Below are positions 37,444 to 51,100 of a stretch of DNA of 60,650 nt, one piece after another. Each line of letters starts with the position of its first letter. The stretch's first letter is position 1. A program made the translations under genes and the position numbers. The notes below the pieces were generated by a model that saw only the letters and a list, made by a program, of their open reading frames with translations, was not told where the DNA came from and did not search any database. Source of the DNA: Branchiostoma floridae (taxonomy: Eukaryota > Chordata > Leptocardii > Amphioxiformes > Branchiostomatidae); NCBI RefSeq assembly GCF_000003815.2, contig NC_049996.1:6685731-6746380 (forward strand), given 5' to 3'.

Positions 37444-39967
37444 CTTTGTCATCAGCCGGGTCTCCTGGCTTTTTCTTTGTCTTCGCCACGACGGGAGCTA
37501 CAATTTCCCCGGGTAGCTTCACTGTAAGAGAAAATAGATAATACGATTACGAAACAGGCAAATCATTCACAGAGCACAATGTACCTACCAAGTTGGAATC
37601 TGCCAAAACGAAATGTCTTCGTTTTCAACCTACCTACTCAATGCATAATGAAGCTAGAACTCGAGATATGAAAACCGGAAGCTCCACTACAATACCATAA
37701 CAAGCCGCTGGGGCAACCAAAATTAATCTATTCATTTTTAGGCCCCTCAAGACCTACCCACATACCGAATATGAATACAATCCATCCAGGCCATTCAAAG
37801 TTATTCTGTCCATCCATAAACATATATACATACGCAAACACATGCACATTATACAAAATACAGAAAATATAATCTTCTTGTTAAAGGTAATTATCAACGT
37901 GAACAGATCACTACTTCATCTCAACGACATACTTTTAAAAATTATTGCAGTGTTAGTGACGCTTCTAGGTCTATGAATATTCTTTGTTTATTTCAATAGT
38001 ATCATACTATTTGCTTCTTCGTTCATGTTTTTGTTACCTCTCATCTTCTCCTTGTCTTCCGGCTCCAGTTCGAATGGCACCACAGTAAATCGGGAATCTT
38101 CCGTGTTATCTGTGCTGACACTGTCTCTGTCACTTATCTCGTCTCCATCGTCAGGAGTTTCCGCTGAAAATGAGTAAAACGACTCATTATTTGATTTAGC
38201 GGATGATGTTTTAGCGGAATTTTTATTGTTTATGTACTTTCTAAGCATAAAATACTGCGATTGGCATACAGTACTACAATTAACGTGTATCTCGGGTTTT
38301 CAGGCGTATATGGGAAATTCATTTAAATCTTTGAATGGTTGTAATAGTTCAATCATAAAGTATTATTGCACCAAGGTTTAGCATCTATTTTTCCCATTTT
38401 ATGTGTTTCTTTTGTTCACTTATTTCTACCATGAACAGGAAATAAATTATGCAATAAACAAAACAAAAACACGTGAGGAAAAGAAAAGCTTAAAAGCCTA
38501 AGCCTTTTGCCATGCCCATCTTCTTTACGCCAATTCAAAATTGTTCAGTCTTTCTACAGTGTAGAAAAATATTTCATATTTGATAATCAAATATTGCATG
38601 TAACACATTGCATGAAAATAATCACTAATCATTGATATGCTCTTTTATCTTTTATGAAGTTGGAACGATGTTATTGCATTGCAGTATCAATATCAACTCA
38701 CCTCGAGGAACCACCATAGAGCTTTCTATCTCCGCAGGTCTAGTGGGCTCTATTTCTTCATCAAACTCTGACGGGGGCAGATCTACAGAGGAAGCAAAAG
38801 AGTTATGTAGATTGCCATCTTTTATATAGAAAAATAAATTATAATATATAGGAAAGAACAAATAAATTTCTAGGCATGAAAGAACAGCACAAACTTTGAG
38901 CTGAAAGTATAGGGCTAATACGTGTTTGCCACTTACCTATGCTGCCCCACTCAGGATCAAAAGACCAAGTTGCTATCATGCTAGACACGTCGGACGCTGC
39001 GTACACCCTTCGTGGCTTGCTGTTTTTCAGCATGTCGGCAGGTGGAGCAGCTTCCATGTGCGGCTGAGTGTGATCTTCCCAGTCTCCGTCCACGAAGACC
39101 TCCGCCGTCCCTTCGCCATAACGGGAGTCGAAGTTTCCCCTGACGGGGAACAGGCCCTGGTCCCGGTCATGCTCTATGGTGTCCATCGCTGAGTCGTAGG
39201 GAGCCAGTTCGTACCGCTGTACGGACGCAGAATCACCAAGGTCCAGGGTTGCAGTTTGAGCTGAATACGAAAAAAAGTAACATTTTGTGGTTTCATTCGT
39301 TTTGTTTAGTTTTACCACATTTTGCAGAATAACTGACACTACAGGTGACTGTCACATTTTCAAGATGCCAACCCAGAGACCAGAGTGTAAGTTTTGATCA
39401 ACTCACACCAGGAAGGACCCCTACTCTTTTCGATAAGTGTGGTGGGTTCTTTAACTTGCTTGAGGTGTGTAAGGGGTGTGTAAGTTACCTTCTAGATCTG
39501 CCGCATCTTCTGGAGCTGCATCTACAAAAAAAAAGAAATATAATTATAAGAGCTTCCATACCTGCACCTGTCTCCCCGTGTGCCATTGAACACAAAAAGA
39601 TCAACTCATCACATGACATTGCTTAAATACATTCACTATAATGTTCCTTGTCCATTCATGATGTCTAAGATAATGTAAATGATCATTGATATTTAAATTC
39701 AGTCATGTGTTACAACAGATGTATGTTTCCACATGCTAATATAAATGTATTAATACATGCATCATTCGGGTTTTCGATGGTGCACTCAGGTAAAGTTAGT
39801 ATTACCGATGTGTCAATTTTTATATAATATGTGCAGGTCTCAACGGTAATTACCTTTTTTCGTCGACCTTTTCAGTGACGATTTCAACGACATCTTCGAT
39901 AATTTCCTCTCATTTTCTTTCATCGAGTCTTTCTTGACGGAATCTTTCTTCTTACTGCTGCCAAACT
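37444..39967 (-). CDS. Six further phase 1-1 exons (alternative 3' part or second gene)
   Basis: Exons 39967-39854 (114 bases, lysine/serine-rich, SSKKKDSVKKDSMKENER), 39521-39489 (33, AAPEDAADLE), 39260-38937 (324), 38782-38702 (81, LPPSEFDEEIEPTRPAEI), 38163-38038 (126, ETPDDGDEISDRDSV) and 37521-37444 (78, KLPGEIVAPVVAKTKKK). All have GT/AG borders, phase 1 at both ends and lengths divisible by three. The 324-base exon holds a more ordered region with VRGNFDSRYGEGTAEVF and MIATWSFDPEW. The phase of the first exon joins directly to exon 42505-42549, skipping the long terminal exon. No final exon was found to the left, where a gap lies at 37150-37249. A separate downstream gene cannot be excluded. 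Confidence 0.72.
38937..39260 (-). CDS. Largest exon of the downstream phase 1-1 series
   Basis: 324 bases, acceptor tttcgtattcag and donor gtaagtgg. It encodes QTATLDLGDSASVQRYELA, VRGNFDSRYGEGTAEVFVDG, PHMEAAPPADMLKNSKPRR and ends SMIATWSFDPEWGSI. Higher GC and ordered composition relative to flanking introns make it convincing coding sequence. No family recognised. Confidence 0.78.
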
Positions 39968-40476
39968 CTGTAGGACAAACAAGTATAGTTTAGTCAAAGC
40001 ATTATTCCTTTTATGGTGCCGGCACCAATATCTACATGAACATGCACGTATAACCATTCACCCAACATCTATGCTTGTTGTACTTAAAAATGGAAATATA
40101 GCAAGATACAACCTTTGAACCAGTGCCATATTTGTAGGAAATGTATGAACATGTCACTCGTAAAAACATCAATACTGTTTTTCAATATTAATTGCTTTAC
40201 GTTTCAAGCCACCGCTGGAAACGTCTGCTGGAACCAAACGGCCCCTGGCAGACCTGATAGTGCTTGTAGTGATCAGCCATATTGACTTAGTGTTATCACA
40301 AATACGGTGCATACCAACTGTTCCATTTCATGGTGATTCCAGCAGCTTGCATTCTTTATTCTATTGGACGGAGTTTGCGATGCGGACTGTTTTCTATGAC
40401 ATATTTGTTTGTTTTGTTGACCATTTCAATGACAAAATTGTCGTTGAGTATTTGAGTGTCTGCACCATGTCTGTAA

Positions 40477-40496
40477 TTTATTTACCATGCTTTATT
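40477..40496 (-). terminator. Two polyadenylation signals after the modular gene stop
   Basis: AATAAA occurs twice on the - strand (40482-40477 and 40496-40491), about 55-75 bases beyond the stop at 40550. The spacing suits a short 3' UTR, supporting transcript cleavage here even though exon-like sequences continue further along the strand. Confidence 0.5.
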
Positions 40497-40549
40497 TTGT
40501 GTTGTTCATTCAAGCAGTTGTCATCTTTTGCACGTGCACAGGCATTATT

Positions 40550-42135
40550 TTAGCTTACAACACTGCATCTATTGGCATTAAAACCAAAGCGTTTGTATGC
40601 ATTTGCTGCAAAAGACGGCTTTAAGCGGAAAGCAACCTTCTTGTCGCGGATCGCGGTATATTCAGGTAAAGCTGCAGCTTCTACCACTGTTCGCCCCTTT
40701 TCACCACATGCTTCCCTCATGGTAATGAACACACCCGTCATGGCACGGTTTGCCACGTCTGCAAAGTTGGTCGGTCGTTTTAATGCTTGCTGCTTGTTCA
40801 TGTCCTCCACAAGTTGCTGCTTCTTTGCTGCCAGCATACTCTTCAATATTGTCGTGTTAGCTTCCTTTGTTTCTTCAGGCTGCAAAACTACAGGAGCTAT
40901 CGGACTGCTTGTGTCAGGAGCCTCTTCTAGGATTTCTTCCTCGGGCTCTTTGAATTCTACAGATCGCTTTCTGGGCTCTTCTTCTTTCAGTTGCTGTTTC
41001 TTCGCCAGAACATTCACTAGTTCGGCCATATTGATTCTGTTTCTTGGTTGGTCTGGAGGAGGAAGTATAGGGAGGTTGAAAACAGATCCTTCATCATCTT
41101 CTTCCAGTGGGATTGCCTTCTGATCATCTTCGGTACGTGTCTTCTTCTCCACAGGGTCTTTTCTTATAAATTCAAGATAGTCGTCTTCATCTGCGGGGGG
41201 TATTGGAGCACCTTCGGTGGATCCGATTTGGGCTTCCGGTTTGGGCTTCTTTTTCTCCTCCTTGCTCTTTTTGAAAGAAAGACTGGGCGACTTCTTTTTC
41301 TCCAGAAGTTTGATTTTGGGTGGTTTTTGTTGACTCTTCTTTGAGCCCTTGGTGTTTAACATGATCGGTGCTACGTGCTCTTCTCCATGCTCTAGAGCGT
41401 CCATTATGGAACTGGAGCTATATCGCTTTAAATACACTGCCTCTGGGAGGGGGAGATCGCTAGTTGCGGACGCCATTCTTTTTACAGGTACGGGAGAATA
41501 CTTCGGTCTTCCCAAAGAAGAGCTTTTGTCTTCTGGCTTATTCAGTAGTATAGGAAGAGAGAGCTCTAGTTCCTTGTGTTTCTCTGCGTCGGGAACTGCT
41601 TCTCTCCTCACTCTTTCCTGGTCAGGGATTTCAGTTTCAGGCGAGGAGTCATCAGTCGACTCGCCCGATTCTGGTTCTAATTCTTCTTGTCGTTTAGGCT
41701 TCATACGCAAGGATTTCCATTTTCCTAGTTTTAGTGGCATCTTCTGCTCGGGCTCTTTTTGCTCTACAACTAGTTTTGTATCTCCTTGTGGCTGTGGTTG
41801 GCTTTCATCATTTGATTCACCCGAGTCGGGTTCTGCTTCTTGCTGTTTAGCCCTCATACGGAGGGATTTCCATTTCCCTAGTTTTAGTGGCATCTTTCGC
41901 TCGGGCTCTTTTTGCTCTACAACTGGTGGTGTATCTACAACTGGAGTTGCATCTTCTTGTGGGCTTTCATCAGCTGATTCACCAGAGTCGGATTTTGCCT
42001 CATGTTTTGTATGCTTCATACGGAGAGACTTCCATATGCCTTGATTTCGCGGCATCTTTTGCTCTTCCTGTGGCTTGGGTGGACTTTCTGGCTTATCCTC
42101 TGGAACCTCAATGAACGCAAAGGACTTTCTTGACT
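40550..42135 (-). CDS. Modular gene, long terminal exon with WKSLRM repeats
   Basis: 1586 bases ending at TAA 40550-40552. Three tandem repeats carry IWKSLRMK or KWKSLRM with a DSGES/ESGES acid tail, at about 42055, 41893 and 41740, periods 162 and 153 bases. Then come a lysine/glutamate-rich disordered region and a final ordered-looking stretch (FADVANRAMTGVFITMREA, then KVAFRLKPSFAANAYKRF) ending NRCSVVS. That ending is not a CAAX box because C is fifth from the end. The acceptor (ataaatcaaag at 42136) is weak but gives the right phase. Two AATAAA signals on this strand follow the stop. Confidence 0.85.
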
Positions 42136-45100
42136 CTTTGATTTATGGTTGGTGTAAAGAAGTACAATTGTTATACACATTGTATTAAATTTGCAAATAA
42201 ATACCTTTTTCTTAATCATATATATCAATGATAGCTTAGCTTACAGCTTTAAGATCTAAGTCGCTAGTATATCATTTATATATATATATATATACATGCA
42301 GCGGATGTTGTATTTTGCTATTTCCGGTGTATTTCTTTATTCAGGTATACCCGCAATATATCATGTGAAATACCACATTTACCATCCGATGTTTTGCTCT
42401 TATTTTGATATGTAGTTTCTGTGTACTTTTTCGACAGCATCGCGCAATCAATGTGTTAGTAGATGACACAAAATCACATTTGACTGTAAATGTTGGTAAC
42501 TTACTCTTGCTCAGTGCGACGGACCATTTCCTTTTCTTCTTGGGATCGTCTGTAGACAACAATTAACATAGTATTATTTATGATACTGCAAGTACATCAT
42601 CATCATAACAACAGATTGATAGAAAGTAATATGTAGATGTATACTACATAGTTATGCGACTATATTTCACGTAGTGTAACGTTACTTCTCAAAATACCAG
42701 TAATACTTGGTGACACTTATGATAATCTTTTAAATCTTTAATTCTTTTCCCTGAGAAAACTTAACATCAACAACCCAAATGGACAGAAGGCACATGAGTG
42801 TGTGTACTGCATGTTTGCACAGTAATGGTTATATCTCATGTAGTGGTGGAACGTTAGTTTTGAAAATTCCAGTGATTATACTTTTTGACGCATTCTGTTT
42901 GTCCCGCACAAGAAATAACCATAAACTTTTAATGTATGACATACCTTCCTCGGCACTAGGAGCAACCGACTGTGGCCGACTGAGTGACTGGGGTTCTAAG
43001 GAGAAAAGAATATAAATGTTGTATGTTAACATTATAAACATCCCAGTGAATTGGACATATATTTACAGGCCCTCATCTTCATCGCATCTATGCTCATTTG
43101 TTGTTCTTAAGGGTTCCGGTCACAAAGAGGCCTGTGTTCTCCATACCCTTGTGTTTCATAAGGATTCTGGTTTGAGGCCGTCACCATGTAAGATTCTGAG
43201 ATGCTGTACCCAACAGAATTCCCGCTATAGTATACGTTGTTATATGTGTATTGTGATTTTTCTTAGTTAGACTAGAAGTATGATCGCAAATCAAAAATAC
43301 TGCTATGGAAATAGACATCACAACATGCAATGCTCTACTAGCTGATTACTTATTTTCGCTGCTCACAATGATACTTCAAATTTATCTTTCGTTTCCTGTT
43401 ACTCTCCTTGTATCAAACTTACTACATTTAGCTTCAATTGGGCGTGGACATGTATTAAGCTTCTTTGTCATTGTCGCATTGCCTTCACGATGAAATCGAG
43501 GATCAAACAGAGTAAAAAAAAAGGCTCAGGCGATTACAAGGTAAAAAAAAATTGCTTTCAAACTGAAGCATGATTTATACAAAAGAAATAAAAAGATTTA
43601 CCTTCAACGCTCACGGAGTCAGCTTGGATGGTCCTCCCAGCGACACCGGCCTTGGCGGCTTGCTTGATGCACTTCGCCACGTCTTTCTGTGTCTTTTTGT
43701 CTGCGTCATCGGTCATGATAACCACAAACTCCGCCACAACACTGCCCTTCCTGTAGAATAGTGTTATAGGTGTAAGTTACTACTTATAATAATGGTGATT
43801 GTTACTACCATGAAAATGAAGGTATTGTTGGGTGTGCCTGTCTGTGTGTTTGTGTTTCCGGATTTTTGTAGCCAGCATAACATGTCACCCGACACAACAA
43901 CCTAGCCAAGACTATCCTACAAGGTACGGTGGAAGGTGGACGTCGCCGAGGACGGCAGCGAAAAGCTTGGCAGGATAACATTGTGGAATGGACGGGCCTC
44001 AGCCTACAGGAGAGGATAACCCTGGCTAGGGATAGAAGAACCTGGAGGCATCTCTCGATCTTCATGTCTACCTTGTCCCCCCAACGACCTGGAGGTCAAG
44101 GGACAAGGTAGGTAGGTAGTATAACTCAAGAACATATTGATGGATTACGGTGATGTTTGGTGTGTAGGTAGGTGTTGGAGAAACAAAGGTCAATGTGGAT
44201 TTTGGATCTCCTGGTATATGACCTTGATACTGCAGCACAACTTAAATTTTTGTAACTTGTTTCATAGAGAATTATACTGTGGTTAGTGTGTTTAGGTTTG
44301 CTTTATTATTGTATATGGAGTAAAGACATCTTCCTGCTATGTTAAAGATGTTTACAACTCGGGGATAGGAACAAGTGGCCAGGTTTAACATTCTAGCCGA
44401 AACCTGTTGTATGGCATTTTGTTTAAAAAATTGCATTGTGGCTCTGTATGTCAGGCACATATTTTACCCAAAGAATACATGTTTTTAAAACACAACAGTA
44501 ATACCAAACAGTAGGACCTACTTGAAACCAGTGATTTGCACGGCGTGAAAGGAATCGCCCAGTTCCTTAGAAAGTTGCTTTTCAAGCTGAAAAGACAATA
44601 AAAAGCATATGATGAATTCTTATAACAGACATTGCTCAATGATAAAGAGTTCGAACTAATGTTAAATACTGTATCATTAGAGAATGAATTCTGGTACCAG
44701 ACAGTGCTCATCGGTAAAGAGCCAGACAAATGTTATATATAATTAGAGGAATAACACTTTTATTCAACAATTGTATGCATGTTATATAATTCATAGCAAC
44801 TTGCACCACAATTCTACTCTACAAGGACTACTCGTATTCAGTACAGTGTGAAACGAAATGATATATAGAATGTAATAGAATATAAGTCCCGTCTGATGAA
44901 CATTGGAGATACTGACAACTTTTGAAAATGATTGCCATTCCATGATAAAGACAGCTGTCATAGACTACGAGTTTATGTATAGTCATTTGTATCTAGGATA
45001 CATGATATAAAGTCTAACCGCGCCCTTTGTTGCACTGGCTAGCTCCATGAATTCGATGGACGTTGGGTCGGCAAGCTCTTCAGTAAACTCTCCGGACAGC

Positions 45101-48100
45101 TTGAGGGAGCCAGGAAGTGTGTTCTGGACCACGACGTCATCAGTTGTGACCTCTGTAGGAAAAATTGATGACGTCAGAGTTCAGTAACGGTACACAGATT
45201 GTATAATTGTCACAAGTAACTTCATCATTTTAGTAGAAAATAATTCAACCTTATTCCTAATTTTCACACTTGGGCTAAGTCATCATCCTCATCAGGTATA
45301 GCTCACAACTAAACACGTTCAAAATTGATAAATAATAGTTACTATGAATTTTCTTCCAACAGTGGCTGTTTTAAAGGTAAAGTACGTACCTCCAAATTTT
45401 CGATATCTGACAGCACATCTTGGTCACGGAGAAGTGTGGTCATGTGTTCTCTCGCGAGATCGAGACTAGAACATTCTCCGTGACCAAGATGTGCTGTCAG
45501 ACATCGAAAATTTAGAGGTACGTACGTACCTTTAAAACAGTCCCTGTTAGAAGAAAATTGATTGTAACTGTATGCATATGTGACTAATGAACCTCTTCAA
45601 TGATAAATGTTAGGTATACTAGCTAACACTAAACAATTTCAACTTCTGATTGGTTTGTACCAAGTCATTAGTAAACTGTGCTTTAAACTCAAAGTGTGGA
45701 AAAGGTGAGGTTTGTTAGCAACAAGGAAATGACAATTAACATCCATATAGCAAACACGTATTCTCTCAAGGACAAATAAACATATACACCAAGCACAAAG
45801 GACATGTCAAATGAATCGACAAAGACATTGTTCAATGGTAATGCACAGTGAATGAGATACGATCTTTAAGCATGACTACTCTTAAAGCATAATTAAAGGT
45901 TTTCCTTTTCAAGTAAAGAAATGGGACATTTACGCAAGCTTTAAGGTATGCCTATCGATTGCATTTTGTACATTGACATGATAGTGTGGGACACAGAGGA
46001 CAACACGAAGAAGAATGACGAAAACGGACTCTGTGAAGAAAAAGACGTGACAAAACAGATGGTTAAACCAAATCCTTCCATATAAAACGGATAGAGAAAC
46101 AGAATGAATCTGGTGACATGTTGAGAACAAACCTTCCGAACCAGAATCTGAAAAGAATGCTGTTGATCTTCTCTTCTGTAGCCTCTGCTTAGCGGGCATG
46201 GAAGCGGCGACGGCAGCAACGGCTGTGTTACGTGATATGTATATGGCAAAAGCGTTGACGAAGTGATTTTAGTATGTTAAACCGTCGTTGATGTGAAAGA
46301 TGGTGACATGCCTTCTATATGAACAACAATGGTATGTTCCTAAAAATAAACGTCGGTGATAGAAGTTAAGCCTGTCACCACGTCTCCTGATATGTAACGT
46401 TGAGAATATAGAATATAAAAGGGAAATTCAGATTAATAAGTTAAAAAGATTTTACCAAATCAAAGAAAACCGGTCAAATGGACAAGTTTATCCATGTCTG
46501 GACGAAATTCACCACATCTAACTCCATCTCACCTCAAATGGATCAGTAGATTGTTAAACACCATGTGCCAAAAAAAATTGATGAGAAAATGATGAAATTA
46601 AGTTAGATTATTGAGGTTAATTCTAAGTGCAAAAATGATCTTTCAAAAGTCCTTTCGACCTGAAGCGAAACTAGAATGATTCAAGGTTCCAGGACGCACA
46701 TACATACATACATACATACATGTATACATACATACATAGTATTATTACATGAATGCACACATCGAAGCACACGCGTACTCCCTCCCTCCCTCTCTCTCTC
46801 TCTCACACACACACACACAAACACACACACATTCTCTACAATCTCTATACACACACAAACACACATATTTTCTCTCTCTATTTCACTCATTCAATCACCC
46901 CACCTCAATGCGAATGAGCGTAGGAAAGTTAGTGCTTGATGAGTGCAAAATAAATTCTTTGGGAAGCCATTCTGTTTAAGACAAACCTTGTCTCTTCTTA
47001 GTACTCATCCTTTTAATTGGTTTGTTGTATTCTTCATCATCGTCTTCGTCTTCGATCTCTGATTCTACTGATTCTAGCAATCGGAAGAAAGCAAGCAGGA
47101 AGTGTTAGCGCCAGAGTAAGCAAACAAGCAGTATATTTTATATCGCATTCAAGCAACTACGTGTAAGCAAGACGTGTAGACCATAAATGTTCCTTACTTT
47201 GCATTTATCATATTATATTCTATGGTACTCGTAATTGTGAACTTGTTTTTGAGAATTCATTCGCATCTCATTGGTAATGCCGATGGGACAATTACACTGA
47301 CGTAAAGGTAGTCTTGCGCAAGTATGTTCCAAGCTACTTTTCAGCAATAATTTACATTTTAAGAATTCAAACTATTAGAATTTCAGACCATCGTTACAAT
47401 CTAGATGTTTACCTGCAAGTTTGTGATAAATGTGCATAAAACTTTGATCACACTAGTCTCCCATAGTTTGTAAAGATAATGATGCCTGATCCCAAATTCA
47501 AGATAAGGGGGGGGGGGTGTAGCGATGACAGATTTGTATAATTTTGTGCACTCTTGATAAACGTGTTGTGTTTAGTTCATATTGTGTTTTCACTGTTAAC
47601 ATGTTGTGTTTACCTCATACCTATAGTCATGAATTGCTCAGGGTCAGCGCCAATTGCGACTTGGTCCTTTGGTGGCAGATACCACACCGATGACCGCCGG
47701 GATATTTTTGATGCTCGCGATGCGACTGTGGCTTGGCGTCTATTCTTAAAGGAGACTCGCGACATCTTAAGATCCAACCTGCTTTCTTCTTCTACACACC
47801 ATGTGCAATAGGAAGCAATGCGAGCAAGCAAGATGTGTCATTGGGATGCAAGAAAAGAAGCATTTATAAGCTGTAGCTTGCAACTAATTTGACTTTGATA
47901 TACACTCACTGCATCATACACATCAACTTCTTTACCATACGTCAACATCAAATACAACTTCATTATACATGTAGATTAGAGTAAGTTAACAGAAGAATTC
48001 TTCAATCTGTTAATCTTAAAAATACGTAACAAAACGTACCTTTAAATTTGCTTACGTCTGCTTAGTATATATTGACCATAGAATGAGCAGACATCGAAAT

Positions 48101-51100
48101 TTTGAGGTACATGTTTTACGTGTTTTCAAATGTCAGCGAATTATTCTATCAACTTACTCGCACGTGATTGGTGAACCTTTTCAAAGATAAATCAGAGTAA
48201 TTGACGACACTATAAATACGAAATTTCGAAATAACAATTCCTGAAAGAAAATGTTGGTTATCTTTCCTTTGGGACTACAATATATGGTATGTGGTACAGA
48301 TAATGTTATATCATGATAAAGAACACTAAACGGAAACACCAAAATTCTGGCTGAAATTGTCAGAATTCTACAGAACTGCCCATGTCCCTAAAGACATCTA
48401 GTTGTAACTTAGATATTGATACCCTTCGCAACATCATAACATGTAGGCATTAATTCATTTGGTCAATCTACATAAGAAAAGATGAAGTTTTCTGGTTAAG
48501 ACTCTCATCCAAGCGTCATAGTGTTAAAGTTCATTGTATTTCGGATGTAGATGGTTATGTACAGTTTGGGCGTACCTGGCGTGACGTATTTTTCGGGTTT
48601 ATCCCCCATCGTTACGTCCTCCTTCGGCGGCATGTACTTGTAGGACCCCCGAGATCGATTGGTTCCCCGCGATGTCACGGTACCTGTAAAAGCCGTACAA
48701 TACAATCAGAACAAGTCTTATCAAATATAAAGTTTTTGGTTTTCCAACCCGTTAACGTTCCTGGTGTTGTGGGGTGAACTTGTCCTAAAGCCCCTGTCAC
48801 ATAGTCAACAAGCTTCGGTAGGTTGGTAGAATATAGGAATTACATGTAGGAGAATTCTTTCACACAACCAATCTGTTCTCACTTTGCTTTCGTTTCGATG
48901 TCTCTCGGACACCTTTGAGCTGGTGTGTAACGCCGAAGGGCGGCTATACCGGCTATTTAGATACAGATACACCTTCCCCGGTGCTTCTGAATGGAGTTCT
49001 GCTTCACTTGTCGCCATCATATGTAGCCGATGTAGGTGGCGCTGTTGCGGCGAGAGCATAATCCTAAACGTGGCTATCCCCGTTTGTTTCCCCGTCGTCT
49101 AGGTTCAAATTATTTAAAGTGAGTATATACGTTTTGTTAGTGCTTGCAATAGATGGCGCTGGTGATATTTGTGCTTAGGATTATATTACGTGATAATGGT
49201 AATAAATGACACCTATGGTTAGTGGTGGTTATGATAATACAGATGATAACTGATGCTTATGGTGATTATAAATATTCATGATAAGTGTTGCTAAATGCCA
49301 TGCCGATATCCCGAACACTATCTGATCATGGTGTCGGTGGGGATTAGTCTCATCACCGAATAGGGTTAGAAGGAAAATGTACATGTTAAACTGTGATGTC
49401 TCCCAGACTGTTAGTTGGAAATATCTCAACACTTAACCTTTCCGACTAATAATCGATCCCCTTGTAGACCTCTGCGCTAACCATTCATGGACTGCAGCCG
49501 TTGCTGGAACATAAGAAACAAACAACCTTTCTGTCACACTGTAGCGCACTCAATGTCACTGTACAACCGAGACCTATTACCACTCCCCTATTTCTTATTC
49601 CATAATAGTTTTTGGCGATGCCTCAGGGGCGGAGACATTTTTAGTTCTTATATGCAGTCTGGTTTTCCGAAGTGTATAAAGCATCCTGTGGAGAAGACAA
49701 ACATGTATGCTTCACATTTTGCCTTGTCTTTCAGTTTCTCCTTTTTAGGTCTGTAGGGCTTTCAGACTTACTTCAAAGAGGTTATATAGACATGTCTATA
49801 TAACCTCCTTGCTTACTTAACAAATAAAACCATGGTTTCGATTAAGGATATGAGGATACCCTATCCACTATGACAGACATGCGTTATTTCTACTTTGTGA
49901 ACAATCTATAAGCAACCAATAGACAAACTATCACGTGCGAGCATCAATGGTGGCAATGTCCAAGAAAAAGAAAGAAGTCATTGAAGAACATTTCTTGTGA
50001 ATAGAGAACGGACACAAAATACGAAATTCACTTGGACACGTTAGTCACATGTGTGTTTACCATCACAACACCAACAAGCACCAACAGGAACAACAAACAC
50101 AAATGTCTCGACGTCACCATAGTGTATAACATCCCGTCGTTAGAGAAACACTGGAAGCTCCCAGAGCAGAATGGGAGGGGGGGCGGTTAGTGGGTGGCAG
50201 GTGAGACAATACAAGACTTTGTACAGATGTACAATCAACGACACAGATGGGTTAGTCACAAACGGACTGTGTTATTTGAACTATTTGAATTCCCTTCGTC
50301 GTCCCTGGATGTCGAGTTGTCCTCGTTGTGAATTGAGAGGCGGGATTGGTCAAGACTTAGTTGATCATGACAAAAACATACTGTTAGTAAACAACCAAAA
50401 GACCATTTTTCAGCGTTGTAACCGGCTGCTCTGTTGATTTTGAAAAGAGGCAGACGTCAAGAGGTTATAAAGTATGAATTTGTGTTAAAATGTTTCAGTA
50501 CTGGAGATGGGGGTTGGTTAATACAGTACTCTTCCAAGGACAAAGACTATTATACCAGCTGCCCCAGGGCCAAGTTCCTCATCGTCATCGAGAGGGTTAG
50601 GGCCATAATCGAAGATGCTCTGGCGGATACCGCGCCATCGCTGCCGGGCCTTGACCGAGGACATCCTGCGAAGGTCCGGATCTCTAACTGCGATTTCTGT
50701 GAATTCCTCGGTCGCCTCTTGAGCTGTTTATGAGCGTACGAACAGGATTTATATATGCACAGAACAACAGGCTTCACGAACACATCTTGTGAACTGTATT
50801 ATGTACCAGATGTTGTAAATTAAAGTAGAGCTTTCTCTGCTCAATGAAGGACGAAAAAACCTACGTATGAATTGATACTATAATTCTAAACAGAAAACCA
50901 CGCATTGGAAACAAAATACACCCAGTATAGATCATGAAGGCAACAGTGGTCGTTGAAAATTTGATACGTGTATACCTTTGTGTTGTAAGAAAGTTTAGCA
51001 TTGTAATACACCTACAAGGCTGTGAATAACAGTACAACGCTGATAAAATACAAGGCTTTTTTTTACATAGTCTAATTGTTTCACCCATTTTAACAATAGT

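Noticed and set aside
41349-42044. 231-codon + strand open frame
   Set aside because: It is the antisense shadow of the WKSLRM terminal exon; its serine/phenylalanine-rich composition mirrors the lysine/glutamate codons opposite.
45941-46249. - strand frame containing KQRLQKRRSTAFFSDSGSE
   Set aside because: Only the DSGSE part lies between splice signals; the upstream part is the pyrimidine tract and intron.
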